Shown piece after piece: positions 47,485 through 58,853 of a stretch of 64,000 nucleotides of DNA. The position numbers and the translations under genes are program-made. Source of the stretch: Polychytrium aggregatum. Taxonomy: Eukaryota > Chytridiomycota > Chytridiomycetes > Polychytriales. The notes under the pieces were generated by a model. That model was not told where the DNA came from and did not search any database. It saw only the letters and a program-made list of their open reading frames with translations. The stretch covers positions 124,001 to 188,000 of the forward strand of contig NW_026516231.1 of the NCBI RefSeq assembly GCF_025602895.1, in the 5' to 3' direction. The stretch's first letter is position 1. The number at the start of each line of letters is the position of its first letter.

Positions 47485-48489
47485 TTACGACCATAGCTGC
47501 AGATCAACACTTTTGATCTCGCGGGCGTCTCTGTGGACTCGAGTCCATTGGCGGTCGACCGGAATGGCGATCGGATATGTGATCGCGAGCCAGTGCGATT
47601 TTCGGTACAGGATGACGCTGTCGGGCCATTCTTCGCCATCGAGCTCTCTCTGCACAAGCTCATCGTCGACGATCATGCAGACGCGGCGGTATTCCTGCAG
47701 GAGCTGCTGCACCCACGACCGCACCTTGGGCGACATGGTCCAGTCGCTGCTGTCGTTGTTCTCGTCGTCGTCGGTGATCGAGATGACGCCGCGGCTTCCG
47801 TCGCTTGAGAGAGAGTAATGGGCCGAGCTAACGTTGACGACCTTGTGGCTCTGCTCGCTCGGATGCAGCTCACGGTATTGCTCGTGAGTCATGATCTGCC
47901 ATTCGCTGGTGCCGGAACGGGTGACGTCTTCGGGCTCGATATCCTTGATCTGGCGATAGACCGATCCGACAGGCAAGGCGACTGCTGCCATGGCACCCAC
48001 AACTCCCAGCACGAGGACCGGAAGCGCAACCAGAAGCAGACCAGAGAAGCCGACTCCAACAAAGGCGATGAGCAGACCCAAGCCCCCGAGCGGAAGTGCG
48101 ACGCTGAGTACCGTCGGGCCGACTACGAGCACCGCCATGGGGCCGACAAAAAGGATGAGGGTCATCCAGCCAAGCCCCTGGATAAACCGCTGGAACAGGG
48201 TATAGCGGGGTTTTAGATAGACTTGAGTCGGGTGCCGGTCCGGGCCAGATCCCCATTGGCGAGCCATCCAAGGAGAGGAGTGGAGCCGTCGATGCTGGAG
48301 ACCGCACTGAACCTGAACCGAGGCGATGCCGATATGAGGCGAGGAGACTTGTGGAACGGATGTTCGTATCAGCGCTAAGGCGGCTGGCAGAGGCGGCAGG
48401 AGTAGAGAGTCAGAAACGGTTGCATGCGACTGTGTTGATGCGGCGACCGGAACTCGCTTTCCCAGTCCTTGTCCACCCCAGCCAAACAT
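47485..48489 (-). CDS. Unrecognised membrane protein with possible mitochondrial presequence
   Basis: Intronless frame of 334 residues from ATG at 48489. The first about 75 residues lack acidic residues and end in QHRRLHSSPWMARQWG, which resembles a mitochondrial targeting peptide with its cleavage site. Two or three hydrophobic segments follow (MTLILFVGPMAVLVVGPTVL; LLIAFVGVGFSGLLLVALPV; LVLGVVGAMAAVALPVG). A soluble C-terminal half of about 150 residues has EWQIMTHEQYRELHPSEQSH, an acidic DDDENNDSSDW run and a WVQQLLQEYRRVCMIVDDEL segment. No family recognised. An internal ATG before ARQWGSGPDRH is an alternative start that would remove the presequence. Confidence 0.7.
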   Translation of the reverse strand: MFGWGGQGLGKRVPVAASTQSHATVSDSLLLPPLPAALALIRTSVPQVSSPHIGIASVQVQCGLQHRRLHSSPWMARQWGSGPDRHPTQVYLKPRYTLFQRFIQGLGWMTLILFVGPMAVLVVGPTVLSVALPLGGLGLLIAFVGVGFSGLLLVALPVLVLGVVGAMAAVALPVGSVYRQIKDIEPEDVTRSGTSEWQIMTHEQYRELHPSEQSHKVVNVSSAHYSLSSDGSRGVISITDDDENNDSSDWTMSPKVRSWVQQLLQEYRRVCMIVDDELVQRELDGEEWPDSVILYRKSHWLAITYPIAIPVDRQWTRVHRDAREIKSVDLQLWS

Positions 48490-49303
48490 CGATGGAACTG
48501 ACCCAGAGGCCGGGAAGATATGGGGAATCGGAGAGCATCCCGTGCGACAGCTTGCAGATGAGGATATTGAGCGGCTCCTCTGACGAGGAACGGCTGGCTG
48601 GGCAAGGCGCTCCGTGAGATTGGTCGAACCCAGAGACCAGAGTTAATCCTGGGGCGCAACATGTGTCTGGCGAGGGAACTCATGGCGCAGGTGGAGGACG
48701 GATCGGAGGCAGCAGTGCCCGAATTGATAGACAGCAGCGGGTCGATTCTCTGGGATCTGAAATCTGAAATCTGAAATCTGAAATCTGAAATCTGAAATCT
48801 GAAATCTGAAATCTGAAATCTGTGATCCTGGTCGAAGAGGACCGGCGCGGCGTTTTGTCTTGGCGCCAAGGCAGCCAGAGAAAGCGCAGCCCAGACAGGA
48901 ACCGACAAGCGTGCGTTCTCACTCGCTGTGCGAGCAGGCACCTGCCTCGGGAACATGGCTCTGCAAACGAAGCGCCCTTTCCGGCTGAAACAGGGCATTT
49001 CTCCAAGCGAGAACCGAACGATCGGCGGCTGGGTTGCTATAGAACTGTGCGGCTCTGCAGCTGTTCTGCCGTGCCACTGTTCCGCCGTGCCACTGCACTG
49101 CTGTACCACCGCACACCGACAGAATTGCTGCTGTGCGACAGAAGCAAGTCCCGACCTCTTGCCGCGCCACACAGATTCCAGATCCGCCGTCGAAGCCAAA
49201 ATATTTGCAGCGGATGGTGGGAGAGGGCCAACCTGCGGGTTTTGGCCGCCGATCGTCGCCTCCACCATCTCCGTCTCTCCACCACTTGCTTGCCGTCTCA
49301 ACG
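48490..49303. other. Spacer with heptanucleotide repeat
   Basis: About 800 bases between divergent genes, with an (ATCTGAA)n array at 48755-48822. No coding feature recognised. Confidence 0.5.
48755..48822. repeat. Heptanucleotide repeat (ATCTGAA)n
   Basis: About nine and a half units, perfect. Not a telomere-type (TTAGGG) repeat. Confidence 0.95.
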
Positions 49304-50762
49304 ATGCTCGCTACCGACTCAGCCCAGGCGCGCCTGCTTCTGCTGGGCCTGGCCCCGGTTGCAGATGCGCTCTACCCGGTGTTCAGCACCAAGGTTTGTC
49401 TGTCTGCCGCTATCCGCTGCATGATCTGTTTCCTCAACTTTGGATGACTTGCTACCGTTTGCAAGGCTTCCGCCATCTGCTTCGCATGCCATTAACTGCA
49501 GCGGCTCTCTCTCACCTTCCGTCGCCCCGCTATCCCTCTCGCTTCCATCACCCTGCCATCCCATCGACCGCGGAGACATTACTAGACCCCGGCCATGATC
49601 ACCACGAATCAGCCGACAATCTTGACGCTAACCTGGTACAGCAGCCCCCCACCAAACATCCAGTATATTCCGTCCACGGTCGATTTATCGTCTGCCTACA
49701 ACGGCACCTTTGTCTACAGCATCAGCATCTCCCAACCCGAGGTAGCTGTCGTGCAGTGCCGGCACCGTTGCGTGCGACTCGTTTTCATCGGCCATCGCCG
49801 ATTTCCATTGCTATTCAGCTTGCTTGCACTCCTTGCATCGATTATAAGCAGACTGATCACACCGCAATCCTCGGCTCGATGCACATGTCCTTCGCGCTTG
49901 CTAGGTCATCCAAAACATCGGCGTTTACTCGTACCCAACGGTACTGGAGCCGTCAATTACCCTGCCTCATGTCAACAACCTGACAGACACCCTGACGCTC
50001 GGGATATGTCTCATCGACAGCTCCAATGTCTACACCGAGTGCATCACTCCGCCCACCGTGAACATCACGATCCCAGGAAACGCCAGTGTCATTACCCCGT
50101 CGCCTCTGGCCAGCACCAATACCCCGACTGCCAGCTCAACTCTGGCTTTAAACTCAACCCAGAGCCCTGCATCCAGCAGCGATAGCCCATCGGATACATC
50201 CCTGCCGTCTCCGAGCAACTTACCGTCGCCCGATGCAACTCCGCCAGTCAACCTAACGCCCATCATGTGGGTTATCATCGGGGCAGTGCTTCTCCTCTGT
50301 TTAACAATCTGCGTCGTCGGCTATGCGATCTTTGGACACAGAAAGCAGATCAAGGTGGCCCAGCCGACCATTGCCGAGCCCGCCGCAAACCTCGATACCC
50401 CCAGTGGAAGTCCCAACACTGCCAGCAGCGAAAAGGCCCTGTACAGCCTGGGCTTCAACAACACCGAATCAAACCCTTTGCCCGAATATACCCCGGCGCT
50501 CAACAGCGAATGCGACTTTGTCCAGCCAGAACGGGCGGCCCTAGGCCGGAGCAGAACCGGATCGACATCGACGGGTCAGTTCGACCAAATGTATCGAGTC
50601 AAGACCCCTCGAAAGCGGCAGAACGAGGATGAACTCAACTTGGAAGCCGGGGACCTTTTGGTTGTCACAGAGATCTTTGAGGATGGCTGGGCGATCGCAC
50701 GCAACCAGAACGGGGACATGGGCGCTGTGCCTCTCAATTTTCTGGAAGCTGGCCACATATAG
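49304..50762 (+). CDS. Type I membrane protein with cytoplasmic SH3 domain
   Basis: Three phase-0 exons: 49304-49393, 49613-49741 and 49905-50762. Exon 1 gives a signal peptide (ATDSAQARLLLLGLAPVADA). Exons 2 and 3 give an ectodomain with several N-glycosylation sites (NGTF, NLTD, NITI, NASV), then a Ser/Thr/Pro stalk. The membrane helix is IMWVIIGAVLLLCLTICVVG, followed by a basic stop-transfer. The tail ends in a clear SH3 domain: MYRVKTPRKRQNEDELNLEA, GDLLVVTEIFEDGWAIARNQ, GDMGAVPLNFLE. The architecture recalls yeast Fus1 or cell-surface sensor proteins that assemble signalling complexes. Ligand unknown. It shares its layout with the gene at 2938-5175. Confidence 0.82.
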
Positions 50763-51216
50763 ACAAGAAACCATCTTTCCAAAATACAGTCGATCGATCG
50801 CATTCGGGAACCGCATCGTCCAGATTCCCACGGCGGCCCTGGCAGATGGAGCTGGTCGTGCGTGTTGGCCGGCGTATGTCCAGCACACTCGCTTTGTGCA
50901 TCCTTCGTCGATGGCCGGACATTTCGCATCGGCTACACCGTCGCACTGACAGACCAGACTATTCCTCGGCCACATTTCCGCTGTCCTTGCCCTCGCTGTC
51001 GCTCAGAGCACCCCCCCCCGCCTGAGCCCGAGCCTATACTCGCTTGTGATCGCCTTCGTGTCGAGCAGCACTTGTGGACAGCCCCGCCCGGGCGACTGCG
51101 CTGCCGGCTGCGCCACGCACATATTTCTTTTTTGTTCTCCTTGCCGACCCAACCCGCACCATTGCCAGGCATCGCAGCAATCTCACCCAGAGCACACCGA
51201 CAGACGATCGCCGAGC
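50763..51216. promoter_or_regulatory. Upstream region of SYO1
   Basis: About 450 bases between same-strand genes; pyrimidine-rich near the SYO1 ATG. No separate gene seen. Confidence 0.4.
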
Positions 51217-54200
51217 ATGGGCAAGCACAAGAACAGAAAGCGATTTGGGCGGCCGCGGGCCACGCCCGTTGCGCCGTCCGACCAGCAGATCGCATCGGAC
51301 GACACCATGGCAACCCATGTCAACCCGCAGGATGTTGCCCCGATCCTCAAGAAAGTACGATTCTGGCCTTGCAAACCTGACCTGCTCTCGGCCTCCTCGG
51401 CTGGGTGGATCGAGACATGGCGAGCCAGGTGCGGGCCGGGCGCCCATGCAGACGTTGACAAGCGTCCTTCAAACTCCCTCCCTCATCTAGCTCAACCGAC
51501 ACGACAAATCGGACGAGCGGTCGTGGGCTGCTGCCGCCATCTCGAACCTGGTTCAGGACCCTGCCACCCTCAAAGTCCTGCTGTCGGGGGGTTTGGTCTC
51601 GGCCCTCATCGGAGCCCTGAGTGACCCTCATCGCGAAGTCGTTGTCGAGGTTACCGGTGCCTTGAGGTTCGTGCACACCGCTTGGCTCTCGTGCTGGACA
51701 GGTTGCATTTGGTGTTTGGTGTTTGGTATTTGGTGTGAAGCACCGGGGATGTCTCGGTAGTGCTGTCGTCGTCGTCGTCGTCGTCGTCGTCGATCGATCG
51801 ATCGGGGCTGGGGCTGTTCTTGGGCATTCCATCGATACCCTAGTCCGAGGACATCGAGGGATCCTCGCTCACATCGCTATTGGTGCTCTTATGGATGACT
51901 CCAGGAACCTGGCCGTCGTTGGTGGCGATGATGTCTGCAAAGAAATGGTGCGCAAGGATATCTTGACACCACTACTGGCCCAGATTCCTTTGGTAGGTGT
52001 CGTTTTCCTCATTGTTCTGACTCTGTCTGGCCGTCGATGTGTGGCCGTCGATTATGCATCCGCGACCAGAGATCACTTGCTTCGTTGGCCCTTCGTCTGT
52101 CTCCTGTCCGTCGCCCGCTTACTCAACGCCTGCATCTCACCTCTAGCTCTCCGAGTTTCTGACTCGAATCGTCACCAAGGCCCCCTCGGAAGGACCCGAG
52201 GACGATGTCAACCGAAAAACCACGATCGACTGCTCTGAACAGGTCATCTCGCTGGTATGGTCGCTATGGTAAGGAAGCCTCCTGGCTGGTGCGGGTTCTT
52301 GGCAGCTTCATTTCTCGGGAACACAAGGCTCGCAACAGCATCAACAGCAACGTCCCTTTGCGGCCCATCGTACCTGCCTGACATTTCTTGATCGTCTCCA
52401 GCGAATCGTCGGACGTTGCCGTCAACCGCGTCACCCAAAAGTCGACCCTTGGCTTCCTCATGGAGATTTTGAACCCGGAACACGACTTCATCCCGAGCCT
52501 GGTCCAGGCTGCGGGCCAGTGCCTGAACACCATCACGGAGGAGAACCAGCCCTGCCACATGGCGTTCCAGGCCAATCCGCGATTCTGCGATCTCCTTGCT
52601 GCCATTGCCAACGGCGACATTGAACACTTCAACAATTGGGACGAAAACAGGATACAGATCCGGGTGCTGGCTGGCAGCATTCTGTACAATGTGCGCGATG
52701 CTATCAAGGTGCAGCCCCTCGATCTCTGCAAGCAGATATTCCCGGCCATCTCCACGACGCTCGACTATGATGTCAACCGCGCGATCGAGTTGGCCTGCAA
52801 GGCGTCGACAGAGGTACGGCTATTTGCAACGTTGTGAAGCGCACCGCCTTAAAGGTGGGATGTCGAACAGCCGGACCATCGAGGACATTCGCTGACTCGA
52901 CGATTGCGTCGTCTCGTAGATCCTGAGCGGCGAGGTCCCCGAAGAATCGGGCAAATACGTCCGTCTTTCGTCCAAGAACGAGGTAGGACCCCTGTGATGG
53001 CTTGATATCGATCTTGAGCCACTGCCATCTGTCTTGATTAATGAACCGTCTTGTGTTTTTCCAGAATTTGATGGTTCTGCTGGAGGCCCATGTTGCCACT
53101 GTTCAGCTGGGATTGGAGCTGCTCGCCAATATCTGCGCCGACGATATCCCGGAAGGTAGGATCGAGTTGTCCCGGAGTCGCGGACCAATCTCTGTTCGCC
53201 GACATCGAGGGGATTCGTGACGAGAGGCCGGGCCAGTTGTTTTTACAGAGACAAGCTTGCCCACGAGCTATATCGGCTGGCACATGTGCTGCTTGGCTTT
53301 CACAAATCTCCTCGAATGAGCCACCAAGCACGTAGCTGACTTTGGCCGCTTCCCCGTCATCAGAGGAGAACTGGGAAGAGATGGACGCTGCCGAGGAGGA
53401 AAACGACGAGGTCGAGCTCGACGAGGATCTACAGGACGTCATTGCTTCTGAATCGCAACCGGCCGAGCCCGAGAACAACGAACGCAACCACCTTCTGGAC
53501 CAGTTCAACATTCTGCCCCGGGTCCTGAAGCTTGCATCGGGCTTTGTGGTTCCCATCACCAACGATATCATCAGCTCCTTTGCCTCCGAGTTAGCCCAGC
53601 TGCAGTATCGCGCGCTCGGATGCCTGAACAACATCCTCGACAATGTGCCGGGCCCGTGGTACCAGTCCGAGGCACCCAAGCAAGTCTGGATATGGCTTTT
53701 TGATGTTGCCAATCGCGGCGCACAGCAGAGCGGCCCGAAGCTGGAAGGCTCGGCTCTCGAGCTCGTGGAGGCATGCGTCTCAGCGATGTGGGCGCTGCTG
53801 CGGGGACTCAAAAAGTCCAAGGCCGATGCGAATATTGTAAGCGCTACTTGATTGAACTGCGCTCCATCGCTGTGTTGTTTTGCACAAACGAGCTGGATAG
53901 CGCCGACCGGAAGAGTATTTGCGCATCCGTTCACTGTCGACGCCAGTCTAACACTCTGTCTGTTGACTGCCCTAGGTCCCTACGGAAGCCCATGTCGGTG
54001 CTCTGATCCACACTGCTGGCGGCGACGTCCCAGACTCTCTCAAGATCAAGTGCATTGGCGTCCTCAGCATTCTCGGACGAACGCAGGGCCAGATCGAGCT
54101 CAACAAGGTAGTTTGTCTGTTCTCGAGCTTGTGCTGTCCATCGGCGATCGTGCTTTGCAAGCAGTCCTGAACGCTGAACGTCGTTGTGCTCACGCTACCG

Positions 54201-54500
54201 GGTTTCCAGACCATCGGTATCTTCTTGGGCAACACCATCGAGTCCTCGTTGTCGCTGGCCGTCGCTGCAGAGTGCCTCGATGCCATCTATGACGTCTACG
54301 GCGACAAGGCCTACGACTACGACGGCCCTGTGTTTGTGCAGCTCGGTTTCCTGAACAAGCTCAAGCAGCTTCTACCGGTGCTCAAGGCCAAGGCCAAGGC
54401 CCTCGACAAGCGAAAGAGTCGGGATGTCCGCGGCCGCATCGACGAGGCTCTGGTGAACCTGCGACACTTTATTCTGTACAAGGAAAAGGAGCGCAGATAG
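51217..54500 (+). CDS. SYO1: Symportin SYO1 / HEATR3, ARM/HEAT-repeat ribosomal protein import adaptor
   Basis: Chaperone that carries uL18 (Rpl5) and uL5 (Rpl11) together into the nucleus with a karyopherin. ATG at 51217 opens MGKHKNRKRFGRPRATPVAP, the family's basic N-terminus. Exons then encode ARM repeats: ERSWAAAAISNLVQDPATLK, VLLSGGLVSALIGALSD, DDSRNLAVVGGDDVCKEMVR KDILTPLL, LVQAAGQCLNTITEENQPCH and IRVLAGSILYNVRDAI. A central acidic insertion follows (EENWEEMDAAEEENDEVELD), as in SYO1 where an acidic loop binds Rpl11. More repeats come next, and the end is LDAIYDVYGDKAYDYDGPVF to NLRHFILYKEKERR. About ten exons; no lesion noticed. It was recognised mainly from the two ends and the acidic loop. 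Confidence 0.87.
51765..51805. repeat. (GTC)n then (GATC)n repeat in SYO1 intron
   Basis: About ten GTC units followed by three to four GATC units. Confidence 0.9.
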
Positions 54501-54876
54501 CAGATTGCGCTGCGTGCGACTCTCCAGAGGGGGCGGGCTGGTGAGCGCTTGCCTTGCTCCGTCGATCCGTCCCTCCGTCCGGGATTCTAGGATCCTGTCC
54601 GCAATCAAATGGACCTCTTGCCTTGATCTCTGCCTGTCCTTGATGGAATATACACACCGCCTATCGCCCGCTGTGGTCAAACACAGCACTTGATCGCTGG
54701 TCTGACTGAATACATGGTGTTGGGTCGAACCTGTCGTGGCGCAGGCTGGACGACCGTGACGCTCACATGATCGCACTGTCCAGCCGCCTTCGTCCCTTCG
54801 TCCAGGGACCGCTCCGCGTCCCGATGGCCTGCCTGTCTGCCACAGACTCGCATCTGCCGCAGCGAACGTCGGCAAC
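54501..54876. other. Spacer between SYO1 and PFA4-like gene
   Basis: About 375 bases, SYO1 3' end and promoter of the next gene. No other feature recognised. Confidence 0.4.
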
Positions 54877-56680
54877 ATGTCCTCGATATGGGACCGTCTG
54901 GCCGTGCTGGCTGTGATTGTGCTGATCACCTTCGTCCCGTTCACGATCGAGGTACGCTTGTGGTCCAGCCGATCCACCAGCCGATCCACCAGCCGATCCG
55001 ATCCGATCCGAGCATCGCTGGCGTGCTCTCGGGGGCTGCGATTTCTGACGACTCCCTCTTCCTCCTGCGTTCCTCGTCGCAGTACTTTGTCTTTTGGCCA
55101 TGGCTGTCATTCAGCTCCGAAACCAAGGCGCTTCTCTATCTCCTGCCGTTCAACCTCAGTGTCCTATCGATCTGGACAAACTACTACCTCGGATGCACAA
55201 CGGATCCCGGGAAGGTCCCAAAGGAATACGACCCACTGCCGGCTGCGGACGTCTCTGTCGCCGGCCCAGAGAAGCGTGCCGGCAAGTCGAGGATGCGAAG
55301 ACCGAGGCGATGCTACACTTGCAAGGTCTACAAGCCCCCGCGCAGTCACCACTGTAGCTACTGCGAGCGCTGCGTCCTGAAGATGGATCATCACTGTGAG
55401 TGAGAGCGGGAGTGCGACAGAAGCTGCTTTCAGTTCTGGACAGATGCCATCGCCCGATGGGCAATGCATCCATGGCATCGTTTCATATTGCATTTTGCAT
55501 GTGGTCGGGCTACTCGGTGCATCGGCATGTTGGCCGCACCCTGCGCAGATCCTCATCCGCACCGACCTCGTTGCTCCCCTCAGGTCCATGGCTCAACAAC
55601 TGTATCGGCTACTACAACTATGGCTACTTTGTGCGCTTTGTGTTGTCCGTCAGTTTTGCGAGCTCTTACTGCGTCTTCTTGACGGGCATGCGGATGTGGG
55701 AGCTTCTAGAATATCAGAAGCGCCAGCAACTCGACCCCTGGAACTCGATCCAGTATTACACGCCGCGCCTCCGAGACACCGAGGTGATCTTTATGATCCT
55801 CGACATGATCATCCTCTTCATTTTGCTCTTTACCGTCGGCATTCTGTCGATCTTCCAGACGTCGTATTTGCTCCAGAACGTCACGACCATCGAGAGCTTT
55901 GAAAACGCCAAGATCGAGGAGCTGAAGCGCAAGCAGGTCATCCCGCAGGATCGCATCTTTCCTTACGACCTGGGCTGGTTCCGCAATCTCAAGGCTGTCC
56001 TTGGTCCGCGCTGGTATCTCTGGATGTTGCCCTTGCCCGCGATCGGAACCGGCCTCGAGTTCCCCATCAATCCATTCATCAAGGACCAGATCAAGGCCGG
56101 GGAGTGGCCGCCCAAAGAATACTACATTTATAAGAAGGATCCGGGGCGCTTTTCGCAAACAGAGCTGCAGAAGCAGCGAGCCGACAAGCGACGCAACTAC
56201 GGCGTCCACGTTCGCCGTGGCAGCGAGGGATACATCGTCCGCCCGGTTTCGGCCGAGGAGCGAGAGCGACAGATTCAGTTCTACCTCAAATCCAAGTCCG
56301 GCGACCAGCCCGATATCGACGGGCACGAGAACCCCAAGCCCCGACATGGCCACGACCACAGCCACGACGATCACCACGACCACGAGTATGACGAGCACAA
56401 CGGGCACAACGAACATGAAGAATACGACGATTGTGAAGCCGGAAGCCTCTCCGAGGATGAATACATCCCCACCGACGACGACGACGTCGGTTCAGAGTAC
56501 AGCTATTACGAGCACAGTGAATACGATGAGTTTTCGGAAGGAGAAACGCCCCTGCGTCTATCAAAGTCCGCATCTGCCGACACAGAGGTCCAAGACGACG
56601 ACTCGAGCGACAACGAAGTTCTTGGTGTCCGACTACGGAAATACCAGGACGAGCGAGCGGCAGACAGCATAGATGAATAG
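54877..56680 (+). CDS. PFA4: DHHC palmitoyltransferase, PFA4/ZDHHC6-like
   Basis: Attaches palmitate to cysteines of membrane proteins; in yeast Pfa4 acts in the ER on chitin synthase Chs3. Exon 1 ([25 protein letters not shown]) gives the first helix. Exon 2 gives [20 protein letters not shown] and [16 protein letters not shown], then the Cys-rich domain [31 protein letters not shown]. Exon 3 continues [18 protein letters not shown], completing the catalytic DHHC. Two further helices follow ([20 protein letters not shown]), the NPFN-like region is absent or altered, and [20 protein letters not shown] is the PFA4 hallmark. The C-terminus is long, His/Asp/Glu-rich ([20 protein letters not shown]) and then acidic, which is unusual for the family. 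Confidence 0.9.
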
Positions 56681-57080
56681 CACGCCAAGATCATCTCCTT
56701 GACTCTGCCGGCACTGCTTGTCCGCAGTACTGATTTGAGCAAAGTGCGATTATAACAAAATACTCGATACAACAGCCACCGCGACCCCGATTTAGAGTGG
56801 TCGCCAGTGTATATTCGGAGAGTAACAGGACGGGCCACCATCAGATCCAGGGTGATTGAGTATTAGTGTGTGTAGAGCGGGGGTGGTGGTGCGAATCAGG
56901 AGAGATTTGCAAACGACAGGTGTGGCAGAAGGGAGGATTCGGCATCGGGTTGATTGGGTTGATCGGGATCGAGTTTGCGAAGATAGATATGTGTGCCTCT
57001 CCGCCTCGTGGGTGGGGAGTGCATCCCAGCACCGAGATCAACATGAAGGATCAACAGGCGATATCAACAAAAAGGCGCCT
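56681..57080. other. Spacer between convergent PFA4-like and VID27 genes
   Basis: Shared 3' region of 400 bases. No other feature recognised. Confidence 0.5.
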
Positions 57081-58853
57081 CTATGCCCTCTCTTTCTTCA
57101 AGATGCTCTCGGGCCGATCGAGGTTGCCCTGGAGAAGCTTGACGTCATGCGACAGAGCCACCACTATGGCTCGATCCGAGCCATATTTGAACTGGTCGGC
57201 GACAATAGTGCCAGCGCATTTGCGGATGGTGTACTCGTACAGCTTGCCCAACTTGATCTTGCGAAAGTTCCACTTGATGACGAAGACGCCGCTGGAGGTG
57301 AGGATCGAGGTGGGTTCGTCGACGCCCTCTTCACAGTTGAACTTTGCCGGCGTGAACTCGATCTGTCCACCAAGAAGAGTAATGTGCTCGAGCTTGAGCT
57401 GGAGCCGCTTTGGTGCCTGGCGGCTGTCGGCGCTCATGCGGGTGGAGAACCCGTTGGTGGCAGGGTTGTGCTTCAGGGATGTGTCCAGAAGCAGCAGGTA
57501 GTCGCCGCAGGTGATGAGCACATAGCGACCATCGTTGGAGGTGTCGATGGCCAGGATGGGGTCGCCCAGCGACGGAAACAGCGTCGTGGCTCGGCTTGCT
57601 GGCAGTTTGCTGAAGAGCCGGATGTCGCCACCGTCGCTGCCGACGGCCAGCTGCCCCTTCTCTGTGGTTGCGCATGAGCTGAACTTTGGGTTGCCAGAGT
57701 ACTGCTTGGTGTCGCTCTCGACTCGCTTGTTTCCGGCGAGTCGCGGATCGATGCTGAAGATGGAGTTGGAGTTGAACGCAACGACCTTGTTCTGAGGACG
57801 AGTTTGGGCGTACTTGCTGTCCGGCACAATGTCGGTGATCGGGGTGCGGTCGTCGACTTGCCATTCCTCGACAATCTTGCCGACGTTGAGATCCATCCTG
57901 TAGAGCTTGGACGACTCAGCGGCGTCCATCATCAGCAACGACGAGTCGCTGTCGTAGAGATGCACCTTGGATGGGCTGAAGCCCTTGCGGCTGAGATTGG
58001 TGACGTTCACGGAGACATCAGGTTTGAGCTTGTTGTCGTCGTACTTGAGGACAGTAATGGTCTCGCCGCTGACGACATAGGACTGTTGGTGGCGGATGCC
58101 GATCACCAGCTCCGAGTTTGGAATCGATGGCCGTGACAGCGAGGACCGCTTTGAGCCGCTGGATAAGGAGCTCCGGATGCTGCGACGACGGTTTTTGTGC
58201 TCCTCCTCTTCCTCTTGCTCTTCTTCTTCCTCTTCCTCCTCAGCCTGGTTCTCGGTCTCGTCGCCGCTGTGGGCCGACTCGTCGGCGGCTCGGACACTTT
58301 CATAATGCCTTATAGTGGTCTTTGCAGGCGAGGCACTCTTGACGGTGCCTCGGCCGGGTGTGCCTCGGCCGGGTGTGCGGGAAGATGCAGACGGTTTCGC
58401 TCGGGTGCTTGTGGGTCGAGCTGGTGGCTTCTCGGGCTCATCAATATCCATGGGCTCGCTGTAAACCTCTCGGAGATAGTCGAGGTCGTCGCCAACGGGG
58501 ACCTGGCCATGCTTGGCTTGCTGTAGGCAGCGCACAAACTGGGTCAGAAAGTCCCAGAAGGAAGCCTGGTCCGGCAGAGAAATATACAGCGGGCTGCGGA
58601 TTCCGGAACCGCCGGAAGGATCTGGCGGAACCCACGAGAACAGCAGAGCGGCCTGCTCAAAGTGAAAATAGAGCGCCGGCGAAATCGGGACCATGGTGAC
58701 TTGCGACGGGTTGTGGTGGACGGCGAGGGCATGGGTCTTGGATGGGCCGCTGATGAACTCGATCTGGACAGGCTGGGAGTGGCCCTGGACGCTCTTATCG
58801 CCGGGACGCTGGGCCGAGAGAATTCCGCTGAAGATGCTGGGTTGAGCCGCCAT
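57081..58853 (-). CDS. VID27: VID27-like beta-propeller protein
   Basis: Intronless, 590 residues from ATG at 58853. Yeast Vid27 was linked to vacuole import and degradation of fructose-1,6-bisphosphatase; its biochemical role is unclear. N-terminal about 110 residues form the PH-like part (ALYFHFEQAALLFSWVPPDP). A low-complexity acidic linker follows (EEEEEEEEQEEEEEHKNRRR) with TPGRGTPGRG repeats. The C-terminal propeller shows MDLNVGKIVEEWQVDDRTPI, SIFSIDPRLAGNKRVESDTK, FSSCATTEKGQLAVGSDGGD, IRLFSKLPAS, LGDPILAIDTSNDGRYVLIT and YLLLLDTSL. These match the Vid27 family. The end is GNLDRPESILKKERA. No defect seen. Confidence 0.92.
   Translation of the reverse strand: MAAQPSIFSGILSAQRPGDKSVQGHSQPVQIEFISGPSKTHALAVHHNPSQVTMVPISPALYFHFEQAALLFSWVPPDPSGGSGIRSPLYISLPDQASFWDFLTQFVRCLQQAKHGQVPVGDDLDYLREVYSEPMDIDEPEKPPARPTSTRAKPSASSRTPGRGTPGRGTVKSASPAKTTIRHYESVRAADESAHSGDETENQAEEEEEEEEQEEEEEHKNRRRSIRSSLSSGSKRSSLSRPSIPNSELVIGIRHQQSYVVSGETITVLKYDDNKLKPDVSVNVTNLSRKGFSPSKVHLYDSDSSLLMMDAAESSKLYRMDLNVGKIVEEWQVDDRTPITDIVPDSKYAQTRPQNKVVAFNSNSIFSIDPRLAGNKRVESDTKQYSGNPKFSSCATTEKGQLAVGSDGGDIRLFSKLPASRATTLFPSLGDPILAIDTSNDGRYVLITCGDYLLLLDTSLKHNPATNGFSTRMSADSRQAPKRLQLKLEHITLLGGQIEFTPAKFNCEEGVDEPTSILTSSGVFVIKWNFRKIKLGKLYEYTIRKCAGTIVADQFKYGSDRAIVVALSHDVKLLQGNLDRPESILKKERA

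Noticed and set aside
48755-48822. Heptamer array considered as a telomere-like sequence
   Set aside because: Unit is ATCTGAA, not a known telomere repeat, and it is internal between genes.
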